A stretch of DNA of 64,000 nucleotides from Aphelocoma coerulescens (lineage: Eukaryota > Chordata > Aves > Passeriformes > Corvidae), in the NCBI RefSeq assembly GCF_041296385.1, contig NC_091017.1, positions 10,720,001 through 10,784,000 of the forward strand, in the 5' to 3' direction. The notes beneath the pieces were generated by a model, which saw only the letters and a list, made by a program, of their open reading frames with translations, was not told where the DNA came from and did no database searches. Both the position numbers and the translations under genes were made by a program. Numbering within the stretch: position 1 is the stretch's first letter; each line of letters begins with the position of its first letter. Positions 58,341-64,000 of the stretch are shown piece by piece.

Positions 58341-61194
58341 TTGAAGGGGGAAGAGGATGCAACCGGGCTCTCCAGAAACAAGCCCAAGAGTGGTAAGCCA
58401 GAGTTAGGGGTGAAGTCAGCAGCCCAGTTGAAGTGCATGTACACTAATGCACACAGCATGGGTAACAAACAAGAGGAGCTGGAAGCCATGGTGCCGCAGC
58501 AAAGCTATGATGTAATCGCCATCATGGAAACGTGATGGGATGACTCGCATAACTGAGAGCTCCAACAGATGGCTACAAGCTCTTCAGAAGAGACAGGAGA
58601 GGGAGAAGAGGTGGAGGGATGGCTCTGTATACCAGGGAGGCTCTCAACACCATGGAAATTGAGATTAACGATGATAAGGTCAAGTGCCTATGGGTAAGAA
58701 TCAGGGGGAAGGCCAATAAGGCTGACATCCTGGTGGGAGTCTGTTACAGACCACCCAACCAGGATAAAGAGGTGGATGACTTATTCTACAAGCAGATGGA
58801 GGATGTTTCAAGGTCACCAGCCCTTGTTCTTGTAGGTGACTTTAACCTACCAGACATCTGCTGGGAGCTTAATACAGCAGAGAAGAGACAGTCTAGAAGG
58901 TTCTTAGACTGTATGGAGGACAACTTCTTGTCACAGCTGGTGAGCCAGCCTACCAGGAGAGGGACTACGCTAGACGTGCCCTTTGCAAACAGAGAAGGGC
59001 TGGTGGAAGATGTGGTGGTTGGAGGCCGTCTGGGGCACAATGATCATAAAATTACAGAGTTTTCAATATCTGGTGAAACAAGGAGGGGTATCAATAAAAC
59101 TTCCACACTGGACTTCTGTAGACTTTGACCTGTTCAAGAGATTTATTCTGAGAGTACCTTGGGAAGCAGCCCTTAAAAACAAAGGAGTCCGGGAAGGATG
59201 GGCATGATTTAAACCAGAAATCTTGAAGGAACAGACTCTCTCTATGTGCCAAAAGATGAGCTGATGAGGAAAACAACTGGCCTGAATGGGCAATGTGCTT
59301 TTGAAGGAACTAAGGAGAAAAATAAAAGAGGGTGTATCACCTTTCCAAGGAGGGTCAGGTATCTCAGGAAATTCTTAAGGGAGTTGCTAGGTCATGTAGA
59401 AAAAAAAATAGAGATGCAAAAGCCCAGTTAGAACTCAATCTGGCCACTTCTGTGAAGGACAATAAAAAATATTTTATAAACACATTGATGGCAAAAGGAA
59501 GGGCAAGGACAACCTCCATTCTCTATTAGATGCGGGAGGGAATTTAGTAGCTAAAGATGAGGAAAAGGTAGAGGTACTTAACATCTTCTTGCCTCAGTTT
59601 TCAACAGAAAGACAGGTTGTTCTCAGGACAACTGTCCTCCTGGGCTGGTAGATGGTATCAGGGAGCAGAATAGCCCTCACTGTTATCCAGGAGGAAGCAG
59701 TCAGAGACCTGCTGAGTCACTTAGATGCTCACAAATCTATGGGGCCAGATGAGATCCATCCTAGGGTGATGAGGGAGCTGGTAGATGAGCTTTCAAAGCT
59801 GCTCTCCATCATTTACCATCAGTCCTTGCTCACTGGGGATGCCCAAGATGACTGGAAGCTGGCCAATGTTACACCCATCCAGAAGAAGGGCTGGAAGGAG
59901 GATCCGGGAAACTACAGGCCTGTCAGCCTGACCTCGGTGCCCAGCAGGATTATGGAACAGATCGTCTTGAGTGCCATCACATGACACTTACAGGATGACC
60001 AGAGGATCAGACCCAGTCAGCATGGGTTTAGGAGGGGCAGGTCGTGCCTGACCAACCTGATCTCCTTTTATGACCAGGTGACCTGCCTGGTGGATGCAGG
60101 GAAGGCTGTGGATGTTGTCTACCTGGACTTCGGCAAACCCTTCGACATAGCAAACCCTTTGACACCCTCCCACAGCATACTCCTGGGAAAGCTGGCAGCC
60201 CACGCCTTGGACAGGTGCTGGTCACCTTTCACTGGGTTAAGAACTGGCTGGACGGCCAGGCCCAAAGAGTGGTGGTGAACAGTGCTGAATCCAGTTGGCA
60301 GCCAGTCACTGGTGGTGTCCCCCAGAGATCAGTGCTGGGGCCAGTCCTGTTTAATATCTTCATTGATGATCTGGATGAGGGGATTGAGCCCACCATCAGT
60401 AAATTTGCAAATGACACCACACTGGGAGTGTGGATCTGTTGGAGGGTAGGAGGGCTCTGCAAAGGGACCTGGACAGGCTGGATAGATGGGCTGAATCCAA
60501 CAACATGAGGTTTAATAAGTCCAAGTGCTGGGTCCTGAACTTTGGCCAGAACAACCCCCTGCAGCGCTACAGGCTGGGGACAGAGTGGCTGGAGAGCAGC
60601 CAGGCAGAAAGGGACATGGGGGTCGACAGCCGGTCGAACATGAGCCAGCAGTGTGCCTAGGTGGCCAAGAAGTCCAATGGCATCCTGGCCTGGATCAGGA
60701 ATAGTGTGGCCAGCAGGACCAGGGAAGTCATTCTTTCCCTGTGGCACTGGTGAGGCTGCACCTTGGGTACTGTGTCCAGTTCTGGGCTCCTCAGTTCAGG
60801 AAGCACGTTGAGATGCTCGAATGTGTCCAGATGAGGGCAACAAGGCTGGTGAAGGGTCTGGAACATAAGCCCTATGAAGAACGGCTGAGGGAGCTGGGGT
60901 TGTTTAGCCAGAAAAAAAGGAGGTTCAAGGGAGACCTTATCACTCTTCACAACTTCCTGAAAGGAGGGTGTAGCCAGGTGGGGGTCAGTGTCTCCTCCCA
61001 GGGAATCACTGACAGAACAAGAGGACGCAGTCTTAATCTGCAACCAGGGGAACTCTAGATTAGACATCAGGAAAAAATTCTTCACTGAAAGAGTGATTGG
61101 GTACTGGAATCATCTGCCCAGGGAGGTGGTGGAGTCACTGTCCCTGCTCATGTTTAAAAAAAGACTGGACATGGTACTCAGTGCCATGGTTTAG
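58341..61194 (+). pseudogene. CR1 ORF2 (endonuclease and reverse transcriptase)
   Basis: AP-type endonuclease: YTNAHSMGNK (near 58440), VLVGDFNLPDICW (near 58828) and LGHNDHK (near 59032, usually GxSDH). RT: GPDEIHPRVM (near 59740), [26 protein letters not shown] (motif A near 60120), [13 protein letters not shown] and FANDTTLG (near 60405). In the last motif the catalytic FADD is changed to FAND. The C-terminal [13 protein letters not shown] and [11 protein letters not shown] segments end at 61192. At least five changes of frame and many stops; inactive. Confidence 0.9.
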
Positions 61195-61296
61195 TTGATG
61201 AGGAGGTGTTAGGTCATAGGCTGGACTTGATGATCTCAAAGGTCTTTTGCAACCTAGTTAATTCTGTGATTCTGTTATTTTCTGATTCTGTGAATA

Positions 61297-64000
61297 CTAT
61301 TAAACTGCAGAAGTTCCTATATTAAATGTGAAACTGACTCTACAGTTCTGTTCAGGTTGAAATCACAGTTGATGTGCCCAGTTTTCATTCATTGATCAGT
61401 ATTAACTTCAATGTGTAAATAAATAACTTGTAAGTATTAATTATGGTGTAAATAAATTCTTAGATATCAGTTCTGCATTTTACACTATTTAACTCATGAA
61501 CACTAATAGTGTTCAAATACTGAAACTCAATTGAAATCTTGAATTTAATTTAAATTCGATTAATTTGTTTGCACACACTGCTTTCTCATATTCTCCAAAA
61601 AAGTGAAAACTGGTACTCTTTATAGAAGTTCAACACTCCGATGAAAAAACCTGATTCACTGGTTTCATTCTGAAAGGTGGTTAAGTCTTTAAATGGAGAC
61701 TTCTCTCTCATCTACTTAACAGGACACAGAACATTTAAATGAGAACATCTGCAGCGTTCTTTCAAATACTCGCGGGAAAGCATGAAAAGCAATATGTTGC
61801 AGTAAGAGCAGAAGCAATGGGGATTCTTTCTTTGCAACTCAGTCAAAATATGTTGCATGTACGCATATTTAATTTTTTTAAATGAATTTATTTAGAATTC
61901 TTAAAGAAACCAGCTGTTGTTACTGTATCTGTGCCTGAAAATCCTCTGAGTCTAGCAGTTGGAAGCTGACATACTTATTCCATTAATTTAGATGACTGTG
62001 AACATTTCGCATAGAATAATGGTGCTGCACAATGCATGACTATTCATTTTCTAGTAATATCAATTGACAGAGAGAAACAAGAGGGGGAAAGAAGCAGGGG
62101 GGTTTTAGTGGGGGGGTTTTGTTTGGTTGGTTTTTGGGTTTTTGTTTGTTTGGGGCTTTTTTCGTGCATTTGGAAATTAATAAAGTCCAAGAGTGTTAGT
62201 GCTGCTTTCATAGGCCTTAAGTTGACATGCCTAGGTCTCTGAACAATCCTCAGTGTTCCCTTTGATTTATATTAGCCACAGAATCCCATATTGTCTTATA
62301 GGCTGGGTCTAATTACTTCCAAACTTTATGTCTGTTTTGAAAAAGGACACAGAACAAACCAGCATCCAAACTGTGGATCTGTCATCTGCCTAACCATCAT
62401 TAACTTCCTGAGGGAATTTATTTTCCAAGGTGATATTAAACCTAGGAAGGAGCTTGGTAGATGCGCTTGATTTTGGTACTCTTAAAGCAGAAGAAAGTTT
62501 TATGGGGAAAAAACATCTCCTGAATATTAACCTTATCTCTGCCCTTTTCTTGTTGTCCCCCAGATTTCCTTCTGGATCTCTTGAAAAAACATAGCTTCCT
62601 AAGGATATTGTAAAATACTGGAGAGTGGGATCCCAAAAGAGGTCCGTTTGCAGAATGTACAATTTTCTCTACAAGTCAAGGCCAAGAGACTTCCAGTCCT
62701 GTTCTCTTCCCACCCAATTCTATCTCTAAGCACTAAAACTAATCACATTCCAGCAGAACTCACAGAACACTGTCCTTCATTTCTTGTTAATCAGAAAGTT
62801 TTCTTTTGGTAGAGTCTAACACGGGTGTAGAAGGGCTCACATTTTCATGACATGCCATACATACCATAATTAATATAAAGGCTTATAAGGGGAATGAGAA
62901 TGTTCACTAAACTGCCCATTTATAACAGCAAGCTGTGTTTCCTCTAACTTCCTATACAGAACAGTCATCTAGAAGTCTCTTGTCCCTGCTGTCATACCAT
63001 CCCTATGGATATCTACATTGAAAGGCTTAAGACAAAACACTTAAAATACCTGAATTGCTATAGAGAGATTCTGCTTGGCCTTGTTACGAATAATGCAAGA
63101 TCTCTTGGCAGACATTCTACAGTAGAAAAGAACCTCAGGTCTTTGGACCATATTAGGTGCAGTAAGGTGCAGATGTAGGCCTCTTGGCAGGTCTTCCTAT
63201 TCAAAAAGAAGGTATCAATATCTTGGAAATCCATTAAAGCATCACAGTGCTCATGTTAATGTAGAGAATGGATCACAGACAAGAGCGTAGAAATGCTGCA
63301 CTGACACTCAATGTGGAGTTTTCCTCCTTTCAGCCTCAGTGCTCTCAAAACCTCTCCAATATCAGGGTACAATTAAACCATGCTTTGAAATCTATGAACA
63401 ACTGTGAACTACACCTTTTAAAAGAACTTCAGTTTCCCAGCTGAGGGATTTCTTTTGCTTTAATCCAACACACCAAGTATTTTACCCTGGCTGACCCAAG
63501 AATCAGATAGTATCAGCAAGCACCATGAGGTCCCATCAATGTCAATATCCCCCATAACTCTCAGTAGAGATGTAACAGCAATGAATTTTATGTGTACCAC
63601 TGAGGCTGGAAGTAAATTAACTGAAGTAAACTTACCAGAATAAACTTTGGGGGACTAAAGAAGTGAAATGGAGATACTCCTAACAGAAGCAGAGAAATTG
63701 AAAGAAATAAGAGATTGAAACCAAGATTAGACTGAAAGACCGGCTTGTTCTGTGTGAGAATATGGCAAAATGGATTAAAACCATCTTTCTGCCAGGGAAC
63801 AATATAAGAGCAAAATCTGGACTACTTTTTAAAAAAACCTTTGCAAAGCACTTTAGATTCAGATACAAGTAATTTCTCATACCATACAGATAGTTCTCAC
63901 TTCTCATTATCTTTAATCACAGCATAAGGCCATAAGAAAAATGTGGCACAGTCATTCGTCCCATGGATCAAATATGACCAGGCCAATATAGCAGAAAAAA
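61297..64000. other. No gene recognised
   Basis: AT-rich intergenic DNA after the CR1 tail, with T/G-rich runs near 62100-62160. No feature I can support. Confidence 0.45.

Larger units (their letters stand above)
57000..61296 (+). mobile_element. Nearly full-length CR1 LINE, inactive
   Basis: 5' UTR-like sequence, ORF1 (57289-58336), ORF2 (58341-61194) and a 3' tail ending ATTCTGTGATTCTG...GATTCTGTGA at 61261-61294. Both ORFs carry stops and frameshifts. CR1 is the dominant avian LINE and most copies are 5'-truncated, so a 4.3-kb copy is uncommon. It has no poly-A tail; CR1 ends in short octamer-like repeats, as here. Confidence 0.92.

Noticed and set aside
1..64000. CRISPR arrays, bacterial operons, ribosomal or tRNA genes
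   Set aside because: No regular spaced repeats, ribosome-binding sites or tRNA-like folds were seen, and the repeat content shows a vertebrate nuclear genome.

Overview
This window looks like bird nuclear DNA that is rich in repeats and poor in genes. I found no host protein-coding gene. The evidence for a bird is the CR1 LINEs (one nearly full length, several 3' fragments ending in the CR1 ATTCTGTGA-type tail), ERVL-class LTRs of avian type, and the mix of ERVL, gammaretrovirus-like and betaretrovirus-like insertions. A songbird is plausible but not proven. The remaining sequence is AT-rich intergenic DNA with a few microsatellites.

Layout. (1) 258-2490: a very young, complete LTR element with 275-bp LTRs differing at one base and a perfect 6-bp target duplication. 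Its 1.67-kb interior has no protease, RT or integrase. It carries a matrix-like Gag N-terminus and an open reading frame with a complete Y-box-type cold-shock domain, so it appears to be a defective retrovirus that captured a host RNA-binding domain. This is the most unusual object in the window. (2) 2650-8130: LTR debris, including a 1.3-kb solo LTR with a perfect 5-bp duplication. (3) 8379-19404: an 11-kb gammaretrovirus-like provirus with both LTRs, a 2.25-kb repeat-filled leader, gag and pol broken by stops and frameshifts, and a fully open 607-codon env. (4) About 20690-25450: a CpG-rich block, LTR-like debris and a decayed minus-strand ERVL-like gag-pol containing an exact 89-bp tandem duplication. 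(5) 25950-42770: mostly unannotatable DNA with CR1 fragments and solo LTRs, one of them inserted into a CR1 copy. (6) About 43080-48960: a decayed ERVL on the plus strand with a minus-strand solo LTR nested in its pol. (7) 51413-51838: a probable solo LTR. (8) 57000-61296: a nearly full-length, inactive CR1 LINE. (9) 61300-64000: nothing recognised.

The genes do not form one pathway. They are successive insertions whose relative ages can be read from nesting and LTR divergence: the cold-shock element is youngest, the gammaretrovirus-like provirus is intermediate (13 substitutions and 2 indels between LTRs by eye), and the ERVL and CR1 copies are oldest. The two open reading frames most likely to make a protein are the cold-shock ORF and the env ORF.
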